Source: Bacteroidota bacterium
GTDB taxonomy: Bacteria; Bacteroidota; Bacteroidia; Flavobacteriales; Weeksellaceae
DNA: 8,780 bases
Assembly: GCA_023426625.1 (NCBI GenBank)
Contig: JAFAAJ010000158.1
Location: 1 to 8,780 of the forward strand
Direction of reading: 5' to 3'
Shown here: one piece after another, positions 1-5,670 of the stretch
How positions within the stretch are numbered: position 1 is the first letter of the stretch
Layout: the number at the start of each line of letters is the position of its first letter
Made by a program: the position numbers and the translations under genes
The notes under the pieces: model-generated
The model's database searches: none
Told to the model about the DNA's origin: nothing
The model's input: the letters and a program-made list of their open reading frames with translations, nothing else

Positions 1-431
1 CCAATCCTGAAAAATTATGGTCTTTAAACGCAATGGAAGAAACGGAAGGTGAACCGGATGTTGTTGATTATGATAAAAAAGCAGATGAATATATTTTCGT
101 TGACTGCTCTCCTGAAAGTCCGAAACGAAGAAGCCTCTGCTATGATTATCCTGCATGGGAAGCCAGAAAAGCGCATAAACCGGAAAGCAATGTTATCGAC
201 AAAGCCTCAGAAATGGGAATAGAACTTTTGACCGAAGAACAGTACCGTCAATTACAGGAACTGGGAAAATTTGATCAAAAGACTTCAAGCTGGATAAAAA
301 CACCGAAAGAAATCCGGGAATTGGGAGGTGCTCTCTTCTGTGACCGCCGTTATAATACAGTTTTCACTTATCATAATGGGGCCGATTCCTATTATGCGGC
401 AAGAGGTTTCCGTGGCTGCCTGAAAGTTTAA
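1..431 (+). CDS. DUF4256 family protein, 3' part (5' end outside window)
   Basis: The frame is open from the first bases of the window. Codons from base 3 read NPEKLWSLNA before the first Met at base 33, so the Met is internal and the gene begins upstream. From memory, the sequence matches DUF4256 proteins of about 185 residues: the NPEKLWSLN segment, the GEPDVV stretch, the YIFVDCSPESPK-like segment, GIELLTEEQYRQLQ, and the GGALFCDRRY and ARGFRG segments near the C-terminus. About 142 residues are visible and the family's usual C-terminus is complete. There is no signal peptide or membrane helix in the visible part, so it is probably cytosolic. The biochemical function of the family is unknown to me. 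It is followed at once by an inverted-repeat region, and no hairpin-plus-T-run terminator is obvious after the stop. Confidence 0.85.
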   Translation, partial: NPEKLWSLNAMEETEGEPDVVDYDKKADEYIFVDCSPESPKRRSLCYDYPAWEARKAHKPESNVIDKASEMGIELLTEEQYRQLQELGKFDQKTSSWIKTPKEIRELGGALFCDRRYNTVFTYHNGADSYYAARGFRGCLKV

Positions 432-547
432 CACTTGTTGTCTGAATTCTTTTTAAACGTAAAGAAAATATAGCAACTTGTTGATTTACTTTGCTTTCTT
501 AAATAAAGAGTCACATCTTATAAACTTTGCGTTTATTTAACAAGTGT
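431..547. repeat. Long-range imperfect inverted repeat, possible small intergenic element
   Basis: A perfect 9-base inverted repeat, ACACTTGTT at 431-439 and AACAAGTGT at 539-547, encloses 99 bases. Nested inside is TAAACGTAAAG (454-464) facing CTTTGCGTTTA (525-535), with one mismatch. ACTTGTTG also occurs as a direct repeat at 433-440 and 476-483. The left arm overlaps the last base of the DUF4256 stop codon. The layout resembles a very small element with terminal inverted repeats, but I see no convincing target-site duplication and AT-rich sequence can produce such matches by chance. Confidence 0.3.
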
Positions 548-609
548 AATTATAAATTATTAACTCACAAGCCTTTTCATCATTCCCTTGAATAAAATCA
601 AAGATTTCT

Positions 610-640
610 TTTGCATTGACTGGCAGTATTCCTAATTTAG
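610..640 (+). promoter_or_regulatory. Candidate Bacteroidetes-type promoter for the lipoprotein gene
   Basis: TTTG at 610-613 is followed after 19 bases by TAATTTAG at 633-640, one mismatch from the TAnnTTTG -7 consensus. The spacing fits the usual Bacteroidetes arrangement. Transcription would start near 645, giving a leader of under 30 bases before the ATG at 673. Confidence 0.4.
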
Positions 641-672
641 CGAAATTGAATTTGATTTAACATAATAAAGGT

Positions 673-1173
673 ATGAAAAAGTTGATTGTATTAGGTTCAT
701 TATCACTTTTCTTAATGAACTGTAAAAAAAAGCCGGATCCGGTGATTCCTACTGTAGAACCGGATAGTACAGCCGTAGCGGAAACAGTAATAGATACTTT
801 GGGGGCAAAATCATTCTGCTATATGAGTGCTACTGGAAATGATACGGTTTTTGCAAGTATAGATGATAATCTGGGTACCATTACCGGAAAACTATTTTAC
901 AAAAACCATGAAAAAGACAGTTCTAAAGGTGATGTAACAGGCTTTAAGTCAGGTGATACTTTAAAACTGACTTATGAATTTGAATCTGAAGGAACAAAAA
1001 GTAAAAGAGATATTTTCTTTATCCAGAAAGACAATACTTTAATTGAAGGATTGGGCGAACAAAAAGATGACAACGGGCAAATGAAATACATCGACGAAAA
1101 CAAGATCAACTACAAAGATGGTAACACACTGAAAGCTGCTGATTGTAATGTTGTTACAAAAGCTTTGAAGTAG
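673..1173 (+). CDS. Small predicted lipoprotein of unknown function
   Basis: This 166-residue protein starts with a short signal peptide: Lys2-Lys3, a hydrophobic core, then Cys17 followed by three lysines. The lipobox reads LMNC, so position -1 is Asn rather than the usual Gly, Ala or Ser. Lipidation is therefore likely but not textbook. After a Pro/Thr/Val-rich linker (about residues 21-45), residues 46-155 look beta-rich, with alternating polar and hydrophobic stretches and Asp/Asn/Gly turns, suggesting a small globular periplasmic or surface domain. Cys49 and Cys158 could form a disulfide. I do not recognise the family. The ATG is preferred because it begins the signal peptide; there is no useful Shine-Dalgarno sequence. 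The gene appears monocistronic, with its own candidate promoter and a strong terminator. Confidence 0.8.
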   Translation: MKKLIVLGSLSLFLMNCKKKPDPVIPTVEPDSTAVAETVIDTLGAKSFCYMSATGNDTVFASIDDNLGTITGKLFYKNHEKDSSKGDVTGFKSGDTLKLTYEFESEGTKSKRDIFFIQKDNTLIEGLGEQKDDNGQMKYIDENKINYKDGNTLKAADCNVVTKALK

Positions 1174-1190
1174 TATATTTCTCTGAAGTA

Positions 1191-1216
1191 AAAACGGCGG
1201 TCTGACCGCCGTTTTT
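1191..1216. terminator. Bidirectional intrinsic terminator between convergent genes
   Basis: AAAACGGCGG (1191-1200) pairs perfectly with CCGCCGTTTT (1206-1215) around a five-base loop. The stem has six consecutive G/C pairs and is flanked by A-rich and T-rich tracts, so it can end transcription in both directions. It lies between the lipoprotein stop and the stop of the minus-strand threonine aldolase, 9 bases away. Confidence 0.93.
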
Positions 1217-1225
1217 CATTATCAT

Positions 1226-2257
1226 TTATATATTTTCTTCGATGATCCTGATAAAATCATTCACTGCTTCATCATGAGTATTCCAGGAAGTGATCAGACG
1301 GATGGCAGAAAAATTCTCATCAATATTTTTCCAAACATAAAATTCAAATCTCTCAGATAAAATCCGAATAAGATTATTACTTAATATTGGAAAAATCTGG
1401 TTGGTATAAGTATCCGAAAGAAACTGCACTCCCCTTTCCTTCAACACCTTTTTAATTTTCATTGCCTGTTGATTGGCATGTTTTGCCAGTTCAAAATACA
1501 GATCATCTTTCATCAGCTCCAAAAACTGAATCCCTAACAATCTGCCCTTTGCCAATAGAGCTCCTTTCTGCTTGATGTTAAATGCAAAATCCTCCTGCAA
1601 ATCAGGATTATTTATTACAATAGCTTCCCCAATTAAAGCACCGTTTTTCGTTCCTCCCAAATAAAAAACATCAGTAAATTCCGCTACTTTTTCTAAACTT
1701 AGGTCGCTGATTTCTGAAGTCAATCCATGTCCCATTCTTGCTCCGTCCATAAAAAGATACAGCTTATTTTCCTTACAGAAAGCCGAAAGCTCCTCTAGTT
1801 CTTTTGTCGTATAAACCGTTCCCAGTTCCGTAGAATTGGAAATATAAACCATTTTAGGCATTACCTGATGCGGAATATTTCTGTGGCTTTCCAAAACCGG
1901 AATAATATCGGATGGATTCAGCTTCCCGTCTTCCTTTTCAATACTTAAAATCTTATGACCTGTAGCTTCAATCGCACCTGTTTCATTATTTAAAACATGT
2001 CCTGTAGAAGCCGAAATTACACATTGGTAGGGTTTTAGAATCGAAGAAATCACAATTAAATTCGCCTGAGTTCCTCCGGAAACAAAATAGATCCCAGCAT
2101 CAGCATTTTTGATTTTTTGCCTAATGAGTTCTTTTGCTTTTAAAGAATATTCATCCTCTCCGTAACCTGCCTGCTGATCAAAATTATACCGCGAAAGTGC
2201 TTCTAAAATATTGGGATGACATCCCTCTGAATAATCGTTTTTGAATGAAAATTTCAT
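1226..2257 (-). CDS. ltaE: Low-specificity L-threonine aldolase (PLP-dependent)
   Basis: The 343-residue protein belongs to the beta-eliminating lyase/threonine aldolase group of fold-type I PLP enzymes, which usually run to about 340 residues. It is expected to cleave L-threonine and L-allo-threonine to glycine and acetaldehyde in the cytosol. Visible features are: SGGTQAN (60-66), the phosphate-binding turn; His87, at the position of the histidine that stacks on the PLP ring; DGAR (171-174), with Asp171 contacting the pyridine nitrogen; and GGTKNG (201-206), with Lys204 as the Schiff-base lysine. The N-terminal NDYSEGCHPNIL segment is typical of the family. There is no signal peptide. The ATG start places the family N-terminus correctly. 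The gene is divergent from the metalloregulator and shares its terminator with the lipoprotein gene. No clean TAnnTTTG box was found upstream. Substrate preference within the family cannot be read from sequence alone. Confidence 0.9.
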   Translation of the reverse strand: MKFSFKNDYSEGCHPNILEALSRYNFDQQAGYGEDEYSLKAKELIRQKIKNADAGIYFVSGGTQANLIVISSILKPYQCVISASTGHVLNNETGAIEATGHKILSIEKEDGKLNPSDIIPVLESHRNIPHQVMPKMVYISNSTELGTVYTTKELEELSAFCKENKLYLFMDGARMGHGLTSEISDLSLEKVAEFTDVFYLGGTKNGALIGEAIVINNPDLQEDFAFNIKQKGALLAKGRLLGIQFLELMKDDLYFELAKHANQQAMKIKKVLKERGVQFLSDTYTNQIFPILSNNLIRILSERFEFYVWKNIDENFSAIRLITSWNTHDEAVNDFIRIIEENI

Positions 2258-2312
2258 AAAGTAAAATTATAAAAAGTTAAAATAACAAGAGCAGGATTTC
2301 AATAATATTTTG

Positions 2313-2338
2313 TTAGATTTGTATTGAAAATCATCTAA
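2313..2338. promoter_or_regulatory. Promoter -7 box of the metalloregulator gene with overlapping inverted repeat
   Basis: TAGATTTG at 2314-2321 is an exact TAnnTTTG -7 box on the plus strand, about 20 bases before the TTG start. No TTTG is present at the expected -33 position. The box lies inside an inverted repeat, TTAGAT (2313-2318) and ATCTAA (2333-2338), separated by 14 bases and covering the probable transcription start. A DtxR-family repressor often controls its own gene, so this is a candidate autoregulatory operator. That role is inferred from position only. Confidence 0.5.
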
Positions 2339-2341
2339 TAT

Positions 2342-2995
2342 TTGAAAACAACACTCACCGAAGAAAATTATCTTAAGGCTTTATTTCATTTAGTAGATCA
2401 TGAAGGAAAAGTGACGATCAATGAGCTCAGCAAATTCTTAAATGTAAAAATGCCGAGCGTGAACAATATGATGAAGAAATTTGCCGAGAAAAACTGGGTG
2501 ATTTACGAAACCTACAAACCACTCGTGGTAACAGCAACAGGAAAAAGAGAAGCTGCTCTGGTGGTCAGAAAACACAGACTTACCGAAATGTTTCTGGTAA
2601 AAACCATGAATTTTGGCTGGGAAAATGTTCACGAGATCGCTGAACAACTGGAGCACGTTCATTCCCAACTGTTTTTTGATAAAATGGATGAAATCCTGAA
2701 CTACCCGAAATTCGATCCACATGGAGAACCCATTCCCGATAAGGATGGCAATATCATTGCGCAGGATTTGCAGAAATTAAGTGATTGTAATATTGGAGAA
2801 ACCGTTGTTTTCGCTTCCGTAACCCTTTCCGATGATGCATTTTTAAGCTATCTGAATGAAAGAAAACTCCTTCTGAATACCAAAATCAAAGTCATTAAAA
2901 TTGAAGATTTCGACAAAACCATGACCATTGAAATTAATGGTAAGAAAGAGATCATCAGTAAAAAAGCTACTGAAAAAATACTTGTAAAAAAATAA
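2342..2995 (+). CDS. DtxR/MntR-family metal-dependent transcriptional regulator
   Basis: This 217-residue protein has the three-part DtxR layout: a winged helix-turn-helix (about 1-65, with the recognition helix near MPSVNNMMKK), a metal-binding dimerisation domain (about 66-145), and a C-terminal SH3/FeoA-like domain (about 147-217). Alignment by eye gives His78, Glu101, Glu104 and His105 as metal ligands. Glu101 matches the Glu of MntR rather than the Cys of DtxR/IdeR. His78, Glu82 and His97 match the second (ancillary) DtxR site. The position equal to DtxR Met10 or MntR Asp8 is Asn9. It is expected to repress metal-uptake genes when Mn or Fe is sufficient. The TTG start is forced: an in-frame TAA lies at 2336-2338, and the next Met (residue 37) would remove half of the DNA-binding domain. 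No metal transporter is adjacent, so its targets are probably elsewhere. Confidence 0.9.
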   Translation: MKTTLTEENYLKALFHLVDHEGKVTINELSKFLNVKMPSVNNMMKKFAEKNWVIYETYKPLVVTATGKREAALVVRKHRLTEMFLVKTMNFGWENVHEIAEQLEHVHSQLFFDKMDEILNYPKFDPHGEPIPDKDGNIIAQDLQKLSDCNIGETVVFASVTLSDDAFLSYLNERKLLLNTKIKVIKIEDFDKTMTIEINGKKEIISKKATEKILVKK

Positions 2996-3105
2996 AAATT
3001 ATAGTCAGTTATTTAAAGCTGTTAAACTACCTCCCTAATTCCAATTATTTCAGATAAAAAAGAATTGCATACAACCTTTTTATTTTAAACTAAATTTCAT
3101 CCTAG

Positions 3106-3137
3106 TTCGGGATAAGTGCCCTATCTTTGCACCCGAA
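3106..3137 (+). promoter_or_regulatory. Nuclease gene promoter (TATCTTTG) within an inverted repeat
   Basis: TATCTTTG at 3122-3129 is an exact TAnnTTTG box, 19 bases before the ATG at 3149. It sits between TTCGGG (3106-3111) and CCCGAA (3132-3137), a perfect 6-base inverted repeat with a 20-base spacer. A nested GTGC (3116-3119) faces GCAC (3129-3132). No good -33 TTTG is seen. Transcription should start near 3134, so most of the repeat would act as DNA, possibly an operator, rather than as an RNA hairpin. Confidence 0.65.
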
Positions 3138-3148
3138 AATGTTTTACA

Positions 3149-3940
3149 ATGAAAAGTATGTATTCTAAACTTCTAATTTTAGCATTCATCTCATCTTCTC
3201 TTTATTCTTATGCGTGGGGACTGACAGGACACAGAGTAATCGCTGAAATTGCACAAAACCACCTTTCCGGGAAAGCCAGAAGAGAGATCAAAAAAATGAT
3301 GGGAAAAGAACGCCTTGCATATTGGGCAAACTGGCCGGATTTCATCAAATCAGATACTACAGGAGTCTGGAAGCAGACTTCAACATGGCATTATGTGAAT
3401 ATAGATCCGCAGGCTGATTTCAAAGCTTTTGAACAAAACCTAAAAATGCAGGCAGGTCCCAGTTTATATACTCAGATCAATACGCTTTCATCACAAATAA
3501 AAGATAAAAATACCGCTGAAAAAGACAGAAAAATTGCCCTGATTTTCCTGATCCACATCATGGGCGACCTTGCACAACCTTTACATGTTGGTCGAGCTGA
3601 AGATTTAGGAGGAAACAAAGTAAATGTGACTTATTTTGGAGATAAAACAAATTTACACTCTGTTTGGGACGGAAAATTAGTGGATTCGCAAAAATACAGC
3701 TATACGGAATATGCAAAACTTCTGGACATTAAAAACAAAGCTGACGTTAAACAGATCCAATCCGGAACCGTAGAAGATTGGTTATATGACTCTCATAAGA
3801 TCGCCAATAAAATTTACGCTCAGACTCCGAATGATTCAAAATTGTCTTATGACTATCAGTATAAGTTCAATGCAACGATGGAAAGACAGTTGCTGTATGG
3901 AGGTTTGAGGCTTGCAAAACTGTTGAATGACTTATTTTAG
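3149..3940 (+). CDS. Secreted S1/P1-type zinc-dependent nuclease
   Basis: This 263-residue protein has a signal peptide (1-22: two lysines, a hydrophobic core, ending SLYSYA) followed by mature Trp23. In S1/P1 nucleases the N-terminal Trp is itself a zinc ligand, so cleavage at Ala22-Trp23 is strongly indicated. All nine ligands of the trinuclear zinc cluster are visible: Trp23, His28, Asp64, His81, His136, Asp140, His146, His170 and Asp174. Their spacing closely matches P1 nuclease. The enzyme should cut single-stranded DNA and RNA, and may also remove 3' phosphates, in the periplasm or outside the cell; a role in phosphate or nucleotide scavenging is plausible. The ATG at 3149 is chosen because the GTG at 3116, in the same frame, lies upstream of the -7 box. 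The gene has its own promoter and terminator, so it is monocistronic. Confidence 0.93.
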   Translation: MKSMYSKLLILAFISSSLYSYAWGLTGHRVIAEIAQNHLSGKARREIKKMMGKERLAYWANWPDFIKSDTTGVWKQTSTWHYVNIDPQADFKAFEQNLKMQAGPSLYTQINTLSSQIKDKNTAEKDRKIALIFLIHIMGDLAQPLHVGRAEDLGGNKVNVTYFGDKTNLHSVWDGKLVDSQKYSYTEYAKLLDIKNKADVKQIQSGTVEDWLYDSHKIANKIYAQTPNDSKLSYDYQYKFNATMERQLLYGGLRLAKLLNDLF

Positions 3941-3981
3941 TTCAGAGTTTTGAGTTATAAGTTATAAGTCAGATTTAATTT

Positions 3982-4009
3982 AAAGTGAGGTTGTAAACTT
4001 CACTTTTTT
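3982..4009 (+). terminator. Intrinsic terminator of the nuclease gene
   Basis: An 11-base-pair stem (3982-3992 with 3996-4006, one G-T wobble) closes a three-base loop and runs into a T tract ending at 4009. It lies about 40 bases after the nuclease stop codon. Confidence 0.8.
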
Positions 4010-4115
4010 GTTGCCGTCAGTTCGAGTGTTTTTCGGAATGAAGTGGAGAAAAATGTACCGAGAACTGATTCCTTAAATCACTTCTCGATACACTGCGCTA
4101 CTCGAAGTGACAACA
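4009..4115. repeat. Composite palindromic intergenic repeat (two hairpins)
   Basis: The unit begins TGTTG (4009-4013) and ends with its complement CAACA (4111-4115). The first hairpin pairs CAGTTC (4018-4023) with GAACTG (4062-4067) and, further in, TTTTTC (4029-4034) with GAAAAA (4048-4053). The second pairs CACTTC (4079-4084) with GAAGTG (4104-4109) around a loop containing CACTGCGCTA. The outer sequences TCAGTTCGAGT and TCACTTCGAGT (the latter on the minus strand) are near-identical inverted arms. It is visibly more GC-rich than the surrounding gap. It resembles the REP-like intergenic palindromes I recall from Chryseobacterium and Flavobacterium genomes. No coding capacity is seen. Confidence 0.7.
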
Positions 4116-4145
4116 AAATTAACCGTTTCCCGATATGCTGGACTT

Positions 4146-4164
4146 CATTGCGTTACTCAAGTGA
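4146..4164. repeat. Decayed partial copy of the neighbouring palindromic repeat
   Basis: CATTGCGTTACTCAAGTGA matches CACTGCGCTACTCGAAGTGA at 4091-4110, with two C-to-T differences and one missing G. ACTTC just before it (4142-4146) fits the opposite arm. This looks like a degenerate second copy. Between here and the rpoD leader (4165-4203) the sequence is AT-rich with nothing further recognisable. Confidence 0.5.
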
Positions 4165-4203
4165 AAGGCTTCCGGATCATATAAATTCAAAAAAATTAAA
4201 ACC

Positions 4204-4266
4204 TTTGTAACCTTTTTATATTTTGAAACGTATATTATATAGTAACTCTTTTTTGAGGATAAATAG
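4204..4266 (+). promoter_or_regulatory. rpoD: rpoD leader: weak promoter-like boxes and a Shine-Dalgarno-like site
   Basis: TTTG (4204-4207), TATATTTTG (4217-4225, one base longer than TAnnTTTG) and an AT-only stretch near 4231-4241 could supply a promoter, but none fits the consensus spacing well. GAGGA at 4255-4259 sits seven bases before the ATG, a good Shine-Dalgarno distance. That is unusual in Bacteroidetes, where such sites are rare. Confidence 0.4.
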
Positions 4267-5133
4267 ATGAGACAATTAAAAATCACTAAGCAGGTTACCA
4301 ACAGGGAAACTGCTTCATTAGACAAGTATTTGCAGGAAATTGGTAAAGTAGAATTGATTACTGCAGACGAAGAAGTAGAATTGGCACAAAGAATACGTGC
4401 GGGCGACAGAGCAGCACTTGAGAAATTAATTAAAGCCAACCTTCGTTTCGTAGTTTCTGTATCAAAGCAATACCAAAACCAAGGTCTTTCTTTACCGGAT
4501 TTGATTAACGAAGGTAACTTAGGACTTATGAAAGCTGCAAAAAGATATGATGAAACAAGAGGTTTCAAATTTATCTCTTACGCAGTTTGGTGGATTCGTC
4601 AGTCGATCTTGCAGGCGTTGGCAGAACAGTCGAGAATTGTAAGATTGCCGTTAAACAAAATTGGTTCAATCAATAAAATTAACAAAGCATATGCTCACCT
4701 TGAACAAGAAAATGAAAGACCACCTTCTCCGGAAGAATTGGCTGAAGTTCTTGATATGAGCGAAGAGGATATCAAAGAATCGATGAAAAACTCCGGTAGA
4801 CACCTGTCTATGGATGCACCTTTAGTAGAAGGTGAAGATTCTAACCTTTATGATGTATTACGTTCAGTAGAATCTCCAAGCCCGGATAAAGATTTGATGC
4901 TGGAATCTCTGCAAATTGAGATTGAAAGAGCATTGAATACGCTGACTCCAAGGGAGGCAGACCTTGTGAGATTATACTTCGGATTGAACGGAAAACACCC
5001 AATGACCTTAGAGGAAATTGGTGAGACTTTCGATCTTACAAGAGAGAGAGTTCGTCAGATCAAAGAAAAAGCAATTAAAAGACTAAAACACAATACCAGA
5101 AGCAAGATCTTAAAATCTTATTTAGGTAAATAA
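4267..5133 (+). CDS. rpoD: RNA polymerase primary sigma factor (RpoD/SigA)
   Basis: This 288-residue housekeeping sigma factor directs RNA polymerase to the TAnnTTTG promoters seen through this window. Region 1.2 lies at about 15-45 (SLDKYLQEIGKVELITADEE). Region 2 lies at about 50-125, with the conserved NLRFVVSVSKQY, LPDLINEGNLGLMKA and RGFKFISYAVWWIRQSI segments that bind core enzyme and the -10-type element. Region 3 covers about 130-205. Region 4 covers about 220-280, with the helix-turn-helix MTLEEIGETFDLTRERVRQI at 246-265. Region 1.1 and the long non-conserved insert of proteobacterial RpoD are absent, which is normal for Bacteroidetes. The ATG gives the usual family N-terminus (MRQLKITKQVTNRE). 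It is monocistronic, with a strong terminator 20 bases after the stop. Confidence 0.97.
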   Translation: MRQLKITKQVTNRETASLDKYLQEIGKVELITADEEVELAQRIRAGDRAALEKLIKANLRFVVSVSKQYQNQGLSLPDLINEGNLGLMKAAKRYDETRGFKFISYAVWWIRQSILQALAEQSRIVRLPLNKIGSINKINKAYAHLEQENERPPSPEELAEVLDMSEEDIKESMKNSGRHLSMDAPLVEGEDSNLYDVLRSVESPSPDKDLMLESLQIEIERALNTLTPREADLVRLYFGLNGKHPMTLEEIGETFDLTRERVRQIKEKAIKRLKHNTRSKILKSYLGK

Positions 5134-5153
5134 TTTTAGCGTAAACAATGTAT

Positions 5154-5183
5154 ACGGAGTCTGTTTCAGGCTCCGTTTTTTTT
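5154..5183 (+). terminator. Intrinsic terminator of rpoD
   Basis: ACGGAGTCTG (5154-5163) pairs with CAGGCTCCGT (5167-5176) around a TTT loop. There are ten pairs with one G-T wobble, followed by an unbroken T run to 5183. Confidence 0.93.
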
Positions 5184-5190
5184 ATATTTG
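5183..5190 (+). promoter_or_regulatory. Exact TAnnTTTG box at the end of the rpoD terminator
   Basis: TATATTTG is an exact -7 box whose first T is the last T of the rpoD terminator U-tract. No TTTG is present about 20 bases upstream, where the terminator stem lies. The ATG at 5197 is only six bases beyond the box, so the transcript would have little or no leader. Confidence 0.5.
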
Positions 5191-5196
5191 CTAAAT

Positions 5197-5652
5197 ATGG
5201 AGATCTATTTTATTATTGGCGGAATGCTCAGCTTTTTTATATTCGGTAATTTGGGTATTCATTTTTACTTTAAAAGAAAACATAAACAATTCCTAGAATC
5301 GTTGGAAGGCAAAGATTTCATATTGATAGAAAAAGTAAATATGGAAATGACGTCGTTTGGAAAACTGAGCTTTAGGCATCAATTTAGTAAAGCGGATGTT
5401 ATTATTTTAAAAGACGAGATATTCTTTTTAATTTTCAATAAACCTTTTCCACAGGCACAACCCATTTTACAAATAAGTAATACTAACAATATATTTCCCC
5501 ATGTTTCAAAGAAGATAAGATTTGATTCAAAATTTAGAGAAAATGGTAAACTAAGAATCAAAGGGAGTTTCGGCGAAGGCATAACTTCTGGGGAATATAA
5601 GATACTTCTCGACTTTAATAATAAAAATTTCGACCTGAATTCAATTTTATAA
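5197..5652 (+). CDS. Membrane-anchored protein of unknown function
   Basis: This 151-residue protein has one N-terminal transmembrane helix (about 3-26), followed by a Lys/His/Arg-rich stretch (KRKHK, 27-31). That charge pattern suggests the rest faces the cytoplasm. Residues 40-151 alternate hydrophobic and polar residues in short strands with turns (for example FILIEKVNMEM, DVIILKDEIFFLIF, EYKILLDFNN), suggesting a small beta-rich domain, perhaps PH-like; that fold is a guess. I do not recognise the family. The ATG at 5197 is preferred over an in-frame TTG at 5188, which lies inside the -7 box. The next ATG (5224) would cut the helix. The gene is 18 bases from the downstream lipoprotein gene in the same direction, probably one operon. 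Confidence 0.7.
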   Translation: MEIYFIIGGMLSFFIFGNLGIHFYFKRKHKQFLESLEGKDFILIEKVNMEMTSFGKLSFRHQFSKADVIILKDEIFFLIFNKPFPQAQPILQISNTNNIFPHVSKKIRFDSKFRENGKLRIKGSFGEGITSGEYKILLDFNNKNFDLNSIL

Positions 5653-5670
5653 ACCTAAAAACTAATTTCT

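Noticed and set aside
2438..2722. Minus-strand frame of 94 codons inside the metalloregulator gene
   Set aside because: It is antisense to a well-recognised coding region and shows no domain.
3116..3148. GTG at 3116 as the start of the nuclease gene
   Set aside because: It lies before the TATCTTTG promoter box, and the extra 11 residues would precede an otherwise complete signal peptide; ATG at 3149 fits both.
4119..4568. Minus-strand frame of 149 codons over the rpoD leader and 5' part
   Set aside because: It runs antisense through strongly conserved rpoD sequence and has no family-like content.
5188..5196. TTG at 5188 as the start of the membrane-anchored protein gene
   Set aside because: The TTG is the end of the TATATTTG box itself, so it would not be within the transcript.
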